A DNA stretch of 64,000 nucleotides from UBA3537 sp045561735 (GCA_045561735.1 JBJKXC010000026.1:8663-72662); one strand, 5' to 3'. Counted from the first letter of the stretch, positions 43,069 to 52,380 are shown. Made by a program: numbers and translations. The notes: generated by a model not told the origin, from the letters alone.

Positions 43069-43953
43069 ATGATATTACTTGACGGAAGACAAACTAGTTC
43101 CAAAATAAAAGAAGAAATCGCAGCTAAAGTTTCACAAATGAAACAATATAATAAGCGAGTACCTCATTTAGCTGCTGTATTGGTGGGTATGGACGGAGCA
43201 AGCATGACTTATGTGGGAGCAAAAGTCAAAGCTTGTAAATTGGTAGGATTTGAGTCTACACTTGTTAAACTTCCTGAAGACACTTCTGAGCAGGCTTTGC
43301 TGGAACAAATTAATATTTTAAACAATAAACACGAAATTGATGGATATATCGTTCAGCTACCACTTCCGAAGCACATTGATGAACAAAAAATTTTAATGGC
43401 AATAGACCCCAATAAAGACGTGGATGGCTTTCATCCAACTAATGTTGGAAAGCTAACTCTAGATTTACCTACCTTTATCTCCGCGACGCCTTACGGCATC
43501 ATGGAATTATTAGAACGTTATGAAATTCCAACTTCTGGTAAAAATGTAGTTGTTATTGGTAGAAGCCATATTGTTGGCCGTCCAATGAGTATATTAATGA
43601 GCCAAAAACGTAAAGCTGGAAATGCAACCGTAACTATTGCCCACAGCCGAACAGAAAATTTAGCAACCCTAACAAAACAAGCAGATATTGTCATAGCAGC
43701 GCTTGGCATTCCTGAATTTTTAACTGCTGAAATGGTAAAAGACAATGCTGTGGTTATTGATGTTGGCATTACAAGAGTTCCAGATAAAACTAAGAAAAAA
43801 GGCTATAGAATTGCTGGAGATGTGGACTTTGAATCTGTGTCAAAAAAGGCAAGTCATATTACACCCGTACCAGGCGGAGTTGGCCCTATGACCATCGCCA
43901 TGTTGTTGAAAAACACCCTGCAAGCAAGAGAAGGCTTTGGCAATGCCAATTAA
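43069..43953 (+). CDS. folD: Methylenetetrahydrofolate dehydrogenase / cyclohydrolase
   Basis: 294 residues. It interconverts 5,10-methylene-THF, methenyl-THF and 10-formyl-THF. The motif YVGAKVKAC (about 44-52, catalytic Lys) is present, as are GYIVQLPLPKHID, the Rossmann part VVIGRSHIVGRPMS and the C-terminal PGGVGPMTIAMLL. Start MILLDGRQTS is typical. It ends 2 nt from the convergent VOC gene without a terminator. Confidence 0.97.
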   Translation: MILLDGRQTSSKIKEEIAAKVSQMKQYNKRVPHLAAVLVGMDGASMTYVGAKVKACKLVGFESTLVKLPEDTSEQALLEQINILNNKHEIDGYIVQLPLPKHIDEQKILMAIDPNKDVDGFHPTNVGKLTLDLPTFISATPYGIMELLERYEIPTSGKNVVVIGRSHIVGRPMSILMSQKRKAGNATVTIAHSRTENLATLTKQADIVIAALGIPEFLTAEMVKDNAVVIDVGITRVPDKTKKKGYRIAGDVDFESVSKKASHITPVPGGVGPMTIAMLLKNTLQAREGFGNAN

Positions 43954-43955
43954 AC

Positions 43956-44387
43956 TTACTTTGCAAAAATTTGATTCAAGTCTCTAAAAGATTTGAATTC
44001 AAGTGCATTTCCTGCTGGATCTAAAAAAAACATCGTTGCTTGCTCTCCAATTTCCCCTTCAAATCGCGTATATGGCTCAATGATAAAATCTATCCCTTTA
44101 TTTTTTAAATCTCTGCCAAATTCCTGAAACATATCCCATTCTAATATTACGCCAAAATGTGGAACGGGCACTTGCTTGCCGTCCACTTCATTGGCGTGTA
44201 TTTTTTCATTTAACTTGGGTTTGTAATGCAAAACCAATTGATGTCCAAATAAGTTCATATCGACCCAATGGGAACTGCTACGTCCCTCCGTGCAGCCCAG
44301 CACTTCTTTATAAAATTTTCTACATGCTTCTAAATTCCAAACTGGAATAGCCAGGTGAAAAGGGCTAATTTTTGAGCTTATTACCAT
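43956..44387 (-). CDS. VOC (glyoxalase/bleomycin-resistance-like) family protein
   Basis: 143 residues. Two beta-alpha-beta-beta-beta modules: PFHLAIPVWNLEACRKFYKEVLGC (about 10-33) and HFGVILEWDMFQEF, ending FFLDPAGNALEFKSF. His 12, His 77 and a late Glu fit the metal sites of the fold. The substrate is unknown; similar proteins are often annotated as dioxygenases. Its ATG overlaps the end of the upstream rluF-like gene by 7 nt, so they are translationally coupled. Confidence 0.85.
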   Translation of the reverse strand: MVISSKISPFHLAIPVWNLEACRKFYKEVLGCTEGRSSSHWVDMNLFGHQLVLHYKPKLNEKIHANEVDGKQVPVPHFGVILEWDMFQEFGRDLKNKGIDFIIEPYTRFEGEIGEQATMFFLDPAGNALEFKSFRDLNQIFAK

Positions 44388-45106
44388 GATTTTTTTGAAT
44401 CTTTTAAGGATGCCTTCAGATTTTTGAGTTCTTCAGTTGTTAGCGTTCTGTAATTCCCAACCTCACTTTTTAAATGAATGTTCATGATTCGGACACGTTG
44501 GAGTGCTTTAACTTCGTAATTTAAATATTCACACATGCGTCTGATCTGTCGATTCAACCCTTGTGTAAGTATAATTTTGAACTTATGACTGCTCAATTTT
44601 TTCAGCTCGCAAGGCTTCGTTATGGTTTCTAAAATAGGAATGCCTTGAGACATGTGTTTTATGAAAGTTTGGGAAATAGGTTTATCTACGGTCACAATGT
44701 ATTCTTTTTGGTGGTTGTTGCTGGACCGCAATATTTTATTGACAATATCCCCGTCATCCGTCAATAAAATTAAACCTTCACTGTCTTTGTCCAATCGTCC
44801 GATTGGAAAAATTCTACTGGGGTAGTTGATGTAGTCAATAATGTTATTTTTTTCTACCCTTGTATCCGTAGTACAAACAATTCCTACAGGTTTGTTAAAG
44901 GCGATATAGGTGGCTATTTTTTTTTTCTTTTTAATAACTTTACCATCAACCTCAACAAGGTCTTCTGCTCGAATCTTCGTACCCATTTCTGGAACACTTC
45001 CATTGACCAAAACTCGGCCTTCTTCAATAAGTTTATCTGCAGCTCTGCGCGAACAGTAGCCCGCTTCACTAAGGAATTTATTGAGCCTTTTTGAAGTTGT
45101 TTCCAT
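44381..45106 (-). CDS. 23S rRNA pseudouridine synthase, RluF/RluB type
   Basis: 241 residues. N-terminal S4 RNA-binding domain (about 5-60, LNKFLSEAGYCSRRAADKLI), then the RsuA/RluB/E/F catalytic domain with GRLDKDSEGLILL (Asp 106 catalytic). The GLNRQIRRMCEYLNYEV segment and the ending MNIHLKSEVGNYRTLT resemble RluF (U2604) more than RluB. Full length. Target uridine not proven. Confidence 0.9.
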   Translation of the reverse strand: METTSKRLNKFLSEAGYCSRRAADKLIEEGRVLVNGSVPEMGTKIRAEDLVEVDGKVIKKKKKIATYIAFNKPVGIVCTTDTRVEKNNIIDYINYPSRIFPIGRLDKDSEGLILLTDDGDIVNKILRSSNNHQKEYIVTVDKPISQTFIKHMSQGIPILETITKPCELKKLSSHKFKIILTQGLNRQIRRMCEYLNYEVKALQRVRIMNIHLKSEVGNYRTLTTEELKNLKASLKDSKKSW

Positions 45107-45125
45107 GGGTTAAATGTACAAAACT

Positions 45126-45908
45126 TTAGGCCGGTATAAAATCAATGATTTTGTCAATTACCTTTTTACTTTTTAGTCCATGCCCCAAACCTTGTGTAGT
45201 AAATAAATGACTATTTTTAAAAGCCAATTGAATTTCTAGGGCATCTGAATAGGGTATTACAGGGTCTAATTCGTCGTGAACTAGCAAGCAATGACAGTCA
45301 ATTTCTTTTGCAAATTGAGCGGTGTTAAAATAAGATGAAGGCTGTCCAAATCTTTTTTGAATGATAACTTCCATACCAGCCCTCACGATTTTGTTATACC
45401 CCATCAAATCGCTGTAATTTTCAAAAATGGCAGGAAAGCCTGCTGGCGTTCCTAAAAACACCAAGGTATCAGCTTTATAATTGCTATTATTTTTTAAAAA
45501 ATACGAAATGGCCATACCGCCAACAGAATGCCCAATTAAAATCGTAGGTTTGAATTCATTGCTGACCACCTCAACAAATTTTGAGTACAAAATGGCATTA
45601 AAAATTTTGCTACCCGAAGCGCCGTGAGCTGGAGCATCCAGTGCCACAATATTGTAGTCTTTTTTTTGAAGTCTATCAATTATATTTTTCCATCTAACAG
45701 AATTACTTTGCCATCCGTGTGCTAATAATACCGTTTGTTTTGAACCTTTCCAATGGTATGTTGCAATTTCAAGGTTTTCGTAATACAGCAGCTTTTTATC
45801 CGAACTTTCAAGTATAGGATGTGGTTGCTTTAGGCGTCCCTTTAACGGTCTTGAAAATAAATCTAAAGCTAAATTTGAAGCCATACTTTGGCTGGCGTAT
45901 GCAAGCAT
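45126..45908 (-). CDS. Alpha/beta hydrolase
   Basis: 260 residues. Fold markers: LLAHGWQSNS oxyanion region (61-70), DAPAHGASG (91-99), nucleophile elbow GHSVGG with Ser 128, acid Asp near 215 in HDELDPVIP and catalytic His near 243 in GLGHGLKS. No signal peptide, so probably cytoplasmic. Substrate unknown (esterase/lipase-like). It is 19 nt upstream of the rluF-like gene on the same strand, so the three genes to 43956 may form one transcript. Confidence 0.88.
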   Translation of the reverse strand: MLAYASQSMASNLALDLFSRPLKGRLKQPHPILESSDKKLLYYENLEIATYHWKGSKQTVLLAHGWQSNSVRWKNIIDRLQKKDYNIVALDAPAHGASGSKIFNAILYSKFVEVVSNEFKPTILIGHSVGGMAISYFLKNNSNYKADTLVFLGTPAGFPAIFENYSDLMGYNKIVRAGMEVIIQKRFGQPSSYFNTAQFAKEIDCHCLLVHDELDPVIPYSDALEIQLAFKNSHLFTTQGLGHGLKSKKVIDKIIDFIPA

Positions 45909-46035
45909 ATTAAGAAAAGCTCCAATAAGTTTTGGTATGAATGTATTCGTACTTATTTTAATTCGATTTTGAAATGTTCAATTTTTGAAAGTAATCATTT
46001 TAAAAAACAGTTTACGCATGTTTTCTTTTTTCATA

Positions 46036-46593
46036 TCAATACCACTGTATAAAAAAGTCTTTGATTTTGGCTTGAGGAGGTATGGATACAGCTTCAATTT
46101 TTTGAGTCATGTCATAGCGTAAATTCTCAGGAAGCTCCGATTTATCAATGGTAAAGTAGGCATTGATCTCATTCACAGAGACAATTAAATTTCGCAAGGT
46201 ATTTTGAATCCCTGAAATATTGTATTTTGAACTGATATTCTTATAAGTTCCAAGTTTATTTAGTCCTTTATTGGTCTTATAGCGGGGGTCCATGATTCGG
46301 ACACTTTGAATGGTTGATAAAGAATCGAGAGCTTCTTTAGGTGTTAGTTCTAAAAGCAATGTCTGTGTTTCTTTTTCAAAAATTTTGATGATGTTGGGAT
46401 TACCAATAAACTCATCACCTCCAATAAATTTACTTATAGAGTCATTTGAAAAGATAAACGAAAGTTCTCTAACACTTGTAGAATCGCTGAGATACCCAAT
46501 GTTATGCTTGTTAATCACATACCGATCAGGTTCAGACTTACAGCTATTGGCTATTAAATAGATTGCAATTAAAAGTAAAAACGTCTGTTTCAT
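46036..46593 (-). CDS. Small lipoprotein, function unknown
   Basis: 185 residues with a probable lipoprotein signal (YLIANSCKSEPD, Cys about 18). No known domain recognised. The mature part is mixed alpha/beta, polar, without repeats or paired Cys. It is divergent from queE with a shared promoter region. Probably envelope-attached. Confidence 0.65.
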   Translation of the reverse strand: MKQTFLLLIAIYLIANSCKSEPDRYVINKHNIGYLSDSTSVRELSFIFSNDSISKFIGGDEFIGNPNIIKIFEKETQTLLLELTPKEALDSLSTIQSVRIMDPRYKTNKGLNKLGTYKNISSKYNISGIQNTLRNLIVSVNEINAYFTIDKSELPENLRYDMTQKIEAVSIPPQAKIKDFFIQWY

Positions 46594-46628
46594 GTTTTGT
46601 TTTTATGTCTTTTTTATAGAGAGTTTTG

Positions 46629-46660
46629 CAAAAATAAATCAAGTTTTTGTTCTTAAACAA
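46629..46660 (-). promoter_or_regulatory. Promoter for the small lipoprotein
   Basis: On the - strand: TTG (46660-46658), 21 nt, TATTTTTG (46636-46629), 35 nt before the ATG at 46593. Confidence 0.55.
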
Positions 46661-46672
46661 AAATCAGTAAAC

Positions 46673-46680
46673 TATTTTTG
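46673..46680 (+). promoter_or_regulatory. -7 box TATTTTTG for queE
   Basis: Matches TAnnTTTG; a TTTG lies 23 nt upstream (46646-46649). It overlaps the divergent lipoprotein promoter region and ends 6 nt before the queE ATG at 46687, implying a very short or absent leader. Confidence 0.45.
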
Positions 46681-46686
46681 TATACT

Positions 46687-47319
46687 ATGCTGAAACCAGA
46701 AATGAAAAAACTTGTCAATGCGGGTGAAATGTTGCCACTTATGGAGGCATTTTATACTATTCAAGGTGAAGGCTACCACAAAGGAACCGCAGCTTATTTT
46801 ATAAGAGTCGGCGGTTGCGATGTTGGCTGTCATTGGTGTGATGTCAAAGAGAGTTGGGATGCAGATGTACATCCCCCGACAGCCATTGAGACTATAGCAG
46901 CGCAAGCAACTGAATTCAGTGATACTATTGTTGTAACAGGTGGCGAGCCATTGATGTGGGATATGCAGCCGCTTACAAATCTCTTAAAAGAGAAAAAATT
47001 AAAAACACATATAGAAACATCAGGGGCCTATCCCTTGAGTGGAGACTGGGACTGGATTTGTCTGTCTCCAAAAAAACGCAAACCTTTAGTTTCTAAAATT
47101 TACTCCAAAGCCCACGAGCTTAAAATGATCGTTTACAACAAAAGTGATTTTAAATTTGCTGAAGAACATGCTCAAAAAGTTTCTAAAGACTGTATTTTAT
47201 ACCTGCAGCCTGAGTGGAGTGTTAGTGAAAAAATCACGCCACTTATTGTAGAATACGTCATGAAGCACCCGAAGTGGAAGATTTCACTCCAAACACACAA
47301 GTATTTAAACATTCCGTAG
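46687..47319 (+). CDS. queE: 7-carboxy-7-deazaguanine synthase
   Basis: About 210 residues. Radical SAM enzyme that makes CDG, the second committed step of queuosine/deazapurine synthesis. The Fe-S cluster motif is GGCDVGCHWCD (Cys 44, 48, 51, a CxxxCxxC pattern), with FYTIQGEGYHKG ahead and VTGGEPLMW for SAM binding. I prefer the ATG at 46687 (MLKPEMKKL) over the TTG at 46678, which falls inside the -7 box. queC, queD and queF are not adjacent. Confidence 0.94.
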   Translation: MLKPEMKKLVNAGEMLPLMEAFYTIQGEGYHKGTAAYFIRVGGCDVGCHWCDVKESWDADVHPPTAIETIAAQATEFSDTIVVTGGEPLMWDMQPLTNLLKEKKLKTHIETSGAYPLSGDWDWICLSPKKRKPLVSKIYSKAHELKMIVYNKSDFKFAEEHAQKVSKDCILYLQPEWSVSEKITPLIVEYVMKHPKWKISLQTHKYLNIP

Positions 47320-47338
47320 TTTTTTGATTTAATTTTAT

Positions 47339-47368
47339 TATAAATTTAAATAAAAATTTATATTTTTT
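47339..47368 (+). terminator. Possible AT-only terminator after queE
   Basis: A 9-bp inverted repeat TATAAATTT / AAATTTATA with a 6-nt loop, followed at once by T6, 20 nt after the queE stop. No G-C pairs, so weak. Confidence 0.35.
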
Positions 47369-47413
47369 GTCATTTTACTTAATTTTTAAATAATTATTTA
47401 TTTTTTAAGTTAC

Positions 47414-47450
47414 AATTTATAACCATATTTATTATGTGTGTTTATAAATT
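47414..47450. repeat. Inverted repeat upstream of asnB
   Basis: Arms AATTTATAA (47414-47422) and TTATAAATT (47442-47450), 19-nt spacing, within a very AT-rich 173-nt gap. Could be an operator or just composition. Confidence 0.35.
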
Positions 47451-47492
47451 ATAATATATAGGTCATTTTTGTTAAAAATTAATTTAATAGCC

Positions 47493-49160
47493 ATGTGTGG
47501 AATTGTTTGTGCTTTCGATTTAAAAGAGAAAAGTGAGGTCATAAGACCTCAAATCTTAGAAATGTCTAAAACCATTAGACACCGCGGTCCTGACTGGAGC
47601 GGTATTTTTGACAATCAGAAAACCGTCATGGCGCACGAGCGCTTGGCAATTGTCGATCCAGCTTCAGGGAAGCAACCTCTTCACAGTCCTGATGGTCAAT
47701 TGGTTTTGGCTGCAAATGGGGAGATATACAACCATAGAGCACTTCGCAAACAACTCAAATCTGAATACGAATTTCAAACAGCAAGTGATTGTGAAATTAT
47801 TTTAGCACTTTTTAAAGAAAAAGGGGTTGATTTTGTTGACGATCTAAACGGCATATTTGGTTTTGCTATTTATGATGTGTATAAAGATGCATATTTTATT
47901 GCAAGAGATCATATGGGTATCATACCGCTTTATATTGGATGGGACAAAAATGGGACTTTTTATGTCGCCTCAGAGCTTAAGGCATTAGAATCCGTTTGTA
48001 CTAAAATAGAACTTTTCCCCCCTGGACATTATTTTTACAGCGAATCCAACGAATTTATAAAATGGTACAATAGAGATTGGATTGATTATGATGCCGTAAA
48101 AGGGAATGAAACTAGCATAAAAGCAATTAAAGAAGCTTTAGAGGCTGCGGTGCACCGCCAGCTGATGAGTGATGTACCCTACGGTGTTTTGCTGTCAGGA
48201 GGTTTGGATTCTTCGGTCACTTCTGCAATCGCTAAAAAATATGCTCAAAAACGAATTGAATCTGGAGACAAAAACGATGCCTGGTGGCCTCAATTACACT
48301 CTTTTTCTGTGGGCCTTGAGGGGTCTCCTGACTTGGCCGCAGCCCAAAAAGTAGCCGATCACATTGGTACAGTTCATCATGAAATAAAATTTACAATTCA
48401 AGAAGGTCTAGACGCCATTAAAGATGTTGTTTATAACTTGGAGACTTACGACACTACAACCGTTCGCGCCAGTACCCCCATGTATCTTATGGCAAGGGTT
48501 ATCAAGTCTATGGGTATTAAAATGGTGCTTTCAGGCGAAGGCGCAGATGAATTATTTGGTGGGTATTTGTATTTTCATAAAGCGCCAAATGCCAAAGAAT
48601 TTCATCAGGAAACTGTTCGAAAACTGGACAAGCTGCATATGTATGACTGCTTGCGAGCCAACAAAAGTCTTGCCGCTTGGGGGATAGAAGGCCGTGTTCC
48701 ATTTTTGGATAAGGAATTTATGGATGTTGCGATGCGTATCAATCCGCAGGATAAGATGATTAAAGGGGAGCGTATGGAAAAATGGGTGGTGCGGAAAGCC
48801 TTTGAGGATATTTTACCTGAAAGCGTAGCTTGGCGCCAGAAAGAACAATTTAGTGACGGCGTTGGATACAGTTGGATTGACACCCTAAAAAAAGTAGTTG
48901 ATAAAGAAGTTTCTGATGATCAAATGAAAAATGCACATTTTAGATTTCCAGTTCAAACTCCACTAAATAAAGAAGAGTTCTATTACCGTTCTATTTTTGA
49001 ATCGCACTTTCCAAGTGAGGCCGCAGCCCTTTGCGTCCCTCAAGAACCTAGCGTGGCTTGTAGTACCAAAATCGCATTGGAATGGGATGAGGCTTTTAAA
49101 AATTTAAATGACCCTAGCGGTCGTGCCGTTGCTAAAGTGCATGACAAGGCTTACGATTGA
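47493..49160 (+). CDS. asnB: Asparagine synthase B, glutamine-hydrolysing
   Basis: 555 residues from the ATG at 47493, which puts the glutaminase nucleophile at Cys 2 (MCGIVCAF); the longer frame from 47469 would bury it. N-terminal class II amidotransferase (1-about 185, with RHRGPDWSG), then the synthetase domain with the PP-loop LLSGGLDSS and the later VLSGEGADELFGGY. It converts aspartate to asparagine with ATP and glutamine. Length and motifs normal. Confidence 0.97.
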   Translation: MCGIVCAFDLKEKSEVIRPQILEMSKTIRHRGPDWSGIFDNQKTVMAHERLAIVDPASGKQPLHSPDGQLVLAANGEIYNHRALRKQLKSEYEFQTASDCEIILALFKEKGVDFVDDLNGIFGFAIYDVYKDAYFIARDHMGIIPLYIGWDKNGTFYVASELKALESVCTKIELFPPGHYFYSESNEFIKWYNRDWIDYDAVKGNETSIKAIKEALEAAVHRQLMSDVPYGVLLSGGLDSSVTSAIAKKYAQKRIESGDKNDAWWPQLHSFSVGLEGSPDLAAAQKVADHIGTVHHEIKFTIQEGLDAIKDVVYNLETYDTTTVRASTPMYLMARVIKSMGIKMVLSGEGADELFGGYLYFHKAPNAKEFHQETVRKLDKLHMYDCLRANKSLAAWGIEGRVPFLDKEFMDVAMRINPQDKMIKGERMEKWVVRKAFEDILPESVAWRQKEQFSDGVGYSWIDTLKKVVDKEVSDDQMKNAHFRFPVQTPLNKEEFYYRSIFESHFPSEAAALCVPQEPSVACSTKIALEWDEAFKNLNDPSGRAVAKVHDKAYD

Positions 49161-49200
49161 TTTTTTAGGTCTTAAATCATCGTTTTTAAGCGCCTAAAAA
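49161..49200. terminator. Possible hairpin after asnB
   Basis: TTTTTTAGG pairs with CCTAAAAA, and an inner TTAAA with TTTAA, around a short loop, directly after the stop. There is no T-run on the 3' side, so a doubtful terminator. Confidence 0.3.
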
Positions 49201-49351
49201 TAAAAAAACATATTATTCTTTTTGCAACAGACTTTTAAATCCAATCTAAGGCTATTTTTAGACTGTTTAAGCGTTGTTTTTTCAAAACCAATATGTTAAT
49301 AATTACAACTAAAATTCTCACTTAATTCTCCATTTTCAATGGACTAATTTT

Positions 49352-49359
49352 TATATTTG
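49352..49359 (+). promoter_or_regulatory. -7 box TATATTTG for gyrB
   Basis: Matches TAnnTTTG, 39 nt before the gyrB ATG. No good -33 TTG. Confidence 0.5.
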
Positions 49360-49398
49360 TTTAACAGTTAAAACAGCAAATAAAATAACAAAATTAGT

Positions 49399-51339
49399 AT
49401 GAGCGAAGACGTTAATAAAAATCAATATTCCGCAGACAGTATTCAGGCTTTGGAAGGAATGGAGCATGTGCGCATGCGCCCTTCAATGTATATTGGAGAT
49501 GTTGGAACACGTGGGCTGCACCACCTTGTGTATGAAGTCATCGATAATTCCATTGATGAGGCCTTGGCAGGACATTGTGATAAAATTATAGTCACCATCA
49601 ATGAAGACAATTCTATTACTACAGAAGACAATGGTCGTGGTATCCCTGTTGGGCTTCACAAAAAAGAAGGGGTTTCTGCTTTAGAGGTTGTAATGACTAA
49701 AATTGGAGCCGGCGGAAAATTTGACAAAGACTCTTATAAAGTTTCTGGCGGATTGCATGGTGTTGGTGTAAGTTGTGTGAATGCACTTTCTGCCCACTTA
49801 AAGGCGACTGTTCATAGAGAAGGAAAAGTATGGGAGCAAGAATATGAACGTGGAAAAGCCATGTATCCTGTCAAATCTACTGGATCGACTGATAAGCGCG
49901 GTACAATTGTGACTTTCAAACCCGATTCTGAGATTTTTACCCAAACTCTTGAATACAATTATGAAACCCTAGCTAACCGTATGCGAGAATTATCCTTTTT
50001 AAACAAGGGAATTACTGTTGTTATTGTTGATAAAAGAGTGAAAGACAAAAAAGGGGAATACATTGTTGAAACATTTCACTCCAAAGAGGGGCTTTCTGAA
50101 TTTATCAAATATTTAGACGCCACTAGAGAATCCATCATGCAATCGGTCATCGCTTTTGAAGGTGAAAAAAATGGTATTCCCGTTGAGGTGGCCATGATTT
50201 ACAATACCTCTTATTCTGAAAATCTTCATTCTTATGTAAACAATATTAATACCCACGAAGGCGGAACACATTTAACGGGTTTTAGACGTGGACTGACTCA
50301 TACTTTGAAAAAGTATGCGGATGAATCGGGCATGTTAGAGAAGTTAAAATTTGATATTGCTGGAGATGACTTTAGAGAAGGACTGACTGCAATTATATCT
50401 GTCAAGGTGGCCGAACCTCAGTTTGAGGGTCAGACCAAGACAAAGCTTGGCAACAGAGAGGTTTCATCTTCTGTTAGCCAAGCAGTCTCTGAAATGCTCA
50501 CTGATTATTTGGAAGAGCACCCAGACGATGCAAAAATTATTGTTCAAAAAGTTATTTTAGCAGCTCAAGCAAGACACGCAGCCCAGAAGGCACGTGAAAT
50601 GGTTCAGCGTAAAACCGTCATGAGTATTGGAGGATTACCTGGGAAATTAAGTGATTGTTCAGAGCAAGATCCTGCAAAATGCGAGGTGTTCCTGGTCGAG
50701 GGTGATTCAGCTGGAGGTACTGCCAAACAGGGACGTGACCGTGCTTTTCAGGCCATTTTGCCTCTGCGTGGTAAGATTCTAAATGTTGAAAAAGCCATGC
50801 AACACAAGGTTTTTGAAAATGAAGAAATCAAGAATATTTTTACTGCATTAGGAGTGACTATTGGTACCGAAGATGATAGTAAAGCACTGAATCTTTCAAG
50901 GTTACGTTACCATAAAATTGTAATCATGTGTGATGCCGATATTGATGGAAGTCATATTGCTACATTGATTCTTACATTTTTCTTTAGATACATGAAAGAA
51001 CTCATTGAAGGGGGGCATATTTATATTGCAACACCACCATTGTATCTTGTGAAAAAAGGCCAGAAGAAACAATATGCTTGGGATGATCAAGAACGTGATG
51101 CTATTGTAGAAAAATTTGGTGGTAGTGCTGGTGTGCAGCGCTACAAAGGTTTGGGTGAAATGAATGCTACCCAGCTATGGGATACCACCATGAACCCAGA
51201 GTTTAGAACATTGCGTCAGGTTCAAATTGATAACGGCACGGAAGCGGACCGTATTTTCTCAATGTTGATGGGAGATGAAGTTCCACCTCGCCGAGAATTT
51301 ATTGAAAAAAATGCCATTTACGCCAATATTGATGCATAG
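49399..51339 (+). CDS. gyrB: DNA gyrase subunit B
   Basis: 646 residues. ATP-driven part of type II topoisomerase that introduces negative supercoils. GHKL ATPase motifs: EVIDNSIDEALAG (about 46-58), EDNGRGIPVG and KVSGGLHGVGVS. TOPRIM motifs: EGDSAGGTAKQGRDRAFQAI and DADIDGSHI. C-terminal QRYKGLGEMNATQLW. It is the short form lacking the insert of E. coli GyrB, as in most Bacteroidota. gyrA is not in the window. mdh follows 35 nt later. Confidence 0.98.
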   Translation: MSEDVNKNQYSADSIQALEGMEHVRMRPSMYIGDVGTRGLHHLVYEVIDNSIDEALAGHCDKIIVTINEDNSITTEDNGRGIPVGLHKKEGVSALEVVMTKIGAGGKFDKDSYKVSGGLHGVGVSCVNALSAHLKATVHREGKVWEQEYERGKAMYPVKSTGSTDKRGTIVTFKPDSEIFTQTLEYNYETLANRMRELSFLNKGITVVIVDKRVKDKKGEYIVETFHSKEGLSEFIKYLDATRESIMQSVIAFEGEKNGIPVEVAMIYNTSYSENLHSYVNNINTHEGGTHLTGFRRGLTHTLKKYADESGMLEKLKFDIAGDDFREGLTAIISVKVAEPQFEGQTKTKLGNREVSSSVSQAVSEMLTDYLEEHPDDAKIIVQKVILAAQARHAAQKAREMVQRKTVMSIGGLPGKLSDCSEQDPAKCEVFLVEGDSAGGTAKQGRDRAFQAILPLRGKILNVEKAMQHKVFENEEIKNIFTALGVTIGTEDDSKALNLSRLRYHKIVIMCDADIDGSHIATLILTFFFRYMKELIEGGHIYIATPPLYLVKKGQKKQYAWDDQERDAIVEKFGGSAGVQRYKGLGEMNATQLWDTTMNPEFRTLRQVQIDNGTEADRIFSMLMGDEVPPRREFIEKNAIYANIDA

Positions 51340-51374
51340 CTAAATAGCGTTTAATTTTTTAAAAATAAAAAATC

Positions 51375-52301
51375 ATGAAAATAACAGTAGTAGGCGCAGG
51401 AGCAGTAGGAGCAAGTTGTGCTGAGTATATTGCCATCAAAAACTTTGCATCTGAAGTCGTTTTATTAGATATTAAACAGGGATATGCTGAGGGGAAAGCT
51501 ATGGATTTAATGCAATGCGCCTCATTGAACGGCTTTGACACTAAAGTCAATGGTAGTACTAACGATTACACCAAAACAGCAAATAGTAATATCTGTGTCA
51601 TTACCTCTGGAATTCCAAGAAAGCCAGGTATGACAAGGGAAGAACTTATTGGAATCAATGCGGGAATTGTAAAAACAGTTTCTGAAAATTTAGTCAAATA
51701 TTCACCACAAACTGTCCTTATTGTGGTAAGTAATCCAATGGACACTATGACATATTTAGCCCATCAAGTGACTGGACTTCCCAAAAACAGAATTATCGGA
51801 ATGGGGGGTGCTTTAGATTCCGCCCGCTTTAAGTACAGACTGGCTGAGGCATTGGAAGCCCCAATAAGTGATGTAGATGGAATGGTTATAGGCGGTCACA
51901 GCGATGTAGGAATGGTCCCTTTAATTTCACATGCCACTAGGAACAGCATCAATGTTTCTGAATTCATTTCTCAAAAACGTTTAGAACAAGTAAAAAATGA
52001 CACTAAAGTTGGAGGCGCGACTCTGACCAAACTCTTAGGCACCTCAGCGTGGTACGCCCCTGGAGCAGCAGTCAGTGGATTGGTTCAAGCAATTGCCTGT
52101 GATCAAAAAAAAATATTTCCCTGTTCCGTATTATTGGACGGTGAGTATGGATTAAAAGATCTGTGCATTGGTGTTCCGGTTGTCTTAGGGGCCAATGGAA
52201 TTGAAAAAATTATTCAAATTGAATTAAGTGATGCAGATAAGACCCATCTTGAAACTAGTGCAGAAGGGGTTAAGAAGACCAACGGGCTTCTGAATTTATA
52301 A
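51375..52301 (+). CDS. mdh: Malate dehydrogenase (LDH-like type)
   Basis: 308 residues. Oxidises malate to oxaloacetate with NAD+ in the TCA cycle. Rossmann motif VGAGAVG (6-12), Asp 32 for NAD; substrate Arg 82 and 88 in IPRKPGMTR mark malate rather than lactate specificity; Asp 148 and His 175 (IGGHSDVG) form the catalytic pair. Length and motifs match bacteroidotal MDH. A hairpin terminator follows. Confidence 0.96.
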   Translation: MKITVVGAGAVGASCAEYIAIKNFASEVVLLDIKQGYAEGKAMDLMQCASLNGFDTKVNGSTNDYTKTANSNICVITSGIPRKPGMTREELIGINAGIVKTVSENLVKYSPQTVLIVVSNPMDTMTYLAHQVTGLPKNRIIGMGGALDSARFKYRLAEALEAPISDVDGMVIGGHSDVGMVPLISHATRNSINVSEFISQKRLEQVKNDTKVGGATLTKLLGTSAWYAPGAAVSGLVQAIACDQKKIFPCSVLLDGEYGLKDLCIGVPVVLGANGIEKIIQIELSDADKTHLETSAEGVKKTNGLLNL

Positions 52302-52332
52302 CAAAACAATCCCTTTTTTCAGCCAGTAATTT

Positions 52333-52360
52333 AAAGCACCGCCATATTTGTGGTGCTTTT
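52333..52360 (+). terminator. Terminator of mdh
   Basis: Stem AAAGCACC / GGTGCTTT with an 11-nt loop, followed by T and CTATT. It lies 31 nt after the mdh stop. Confidence 0.75.
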
Positions 52361-52380
52361 CTATTAAAATAAAAAATATA

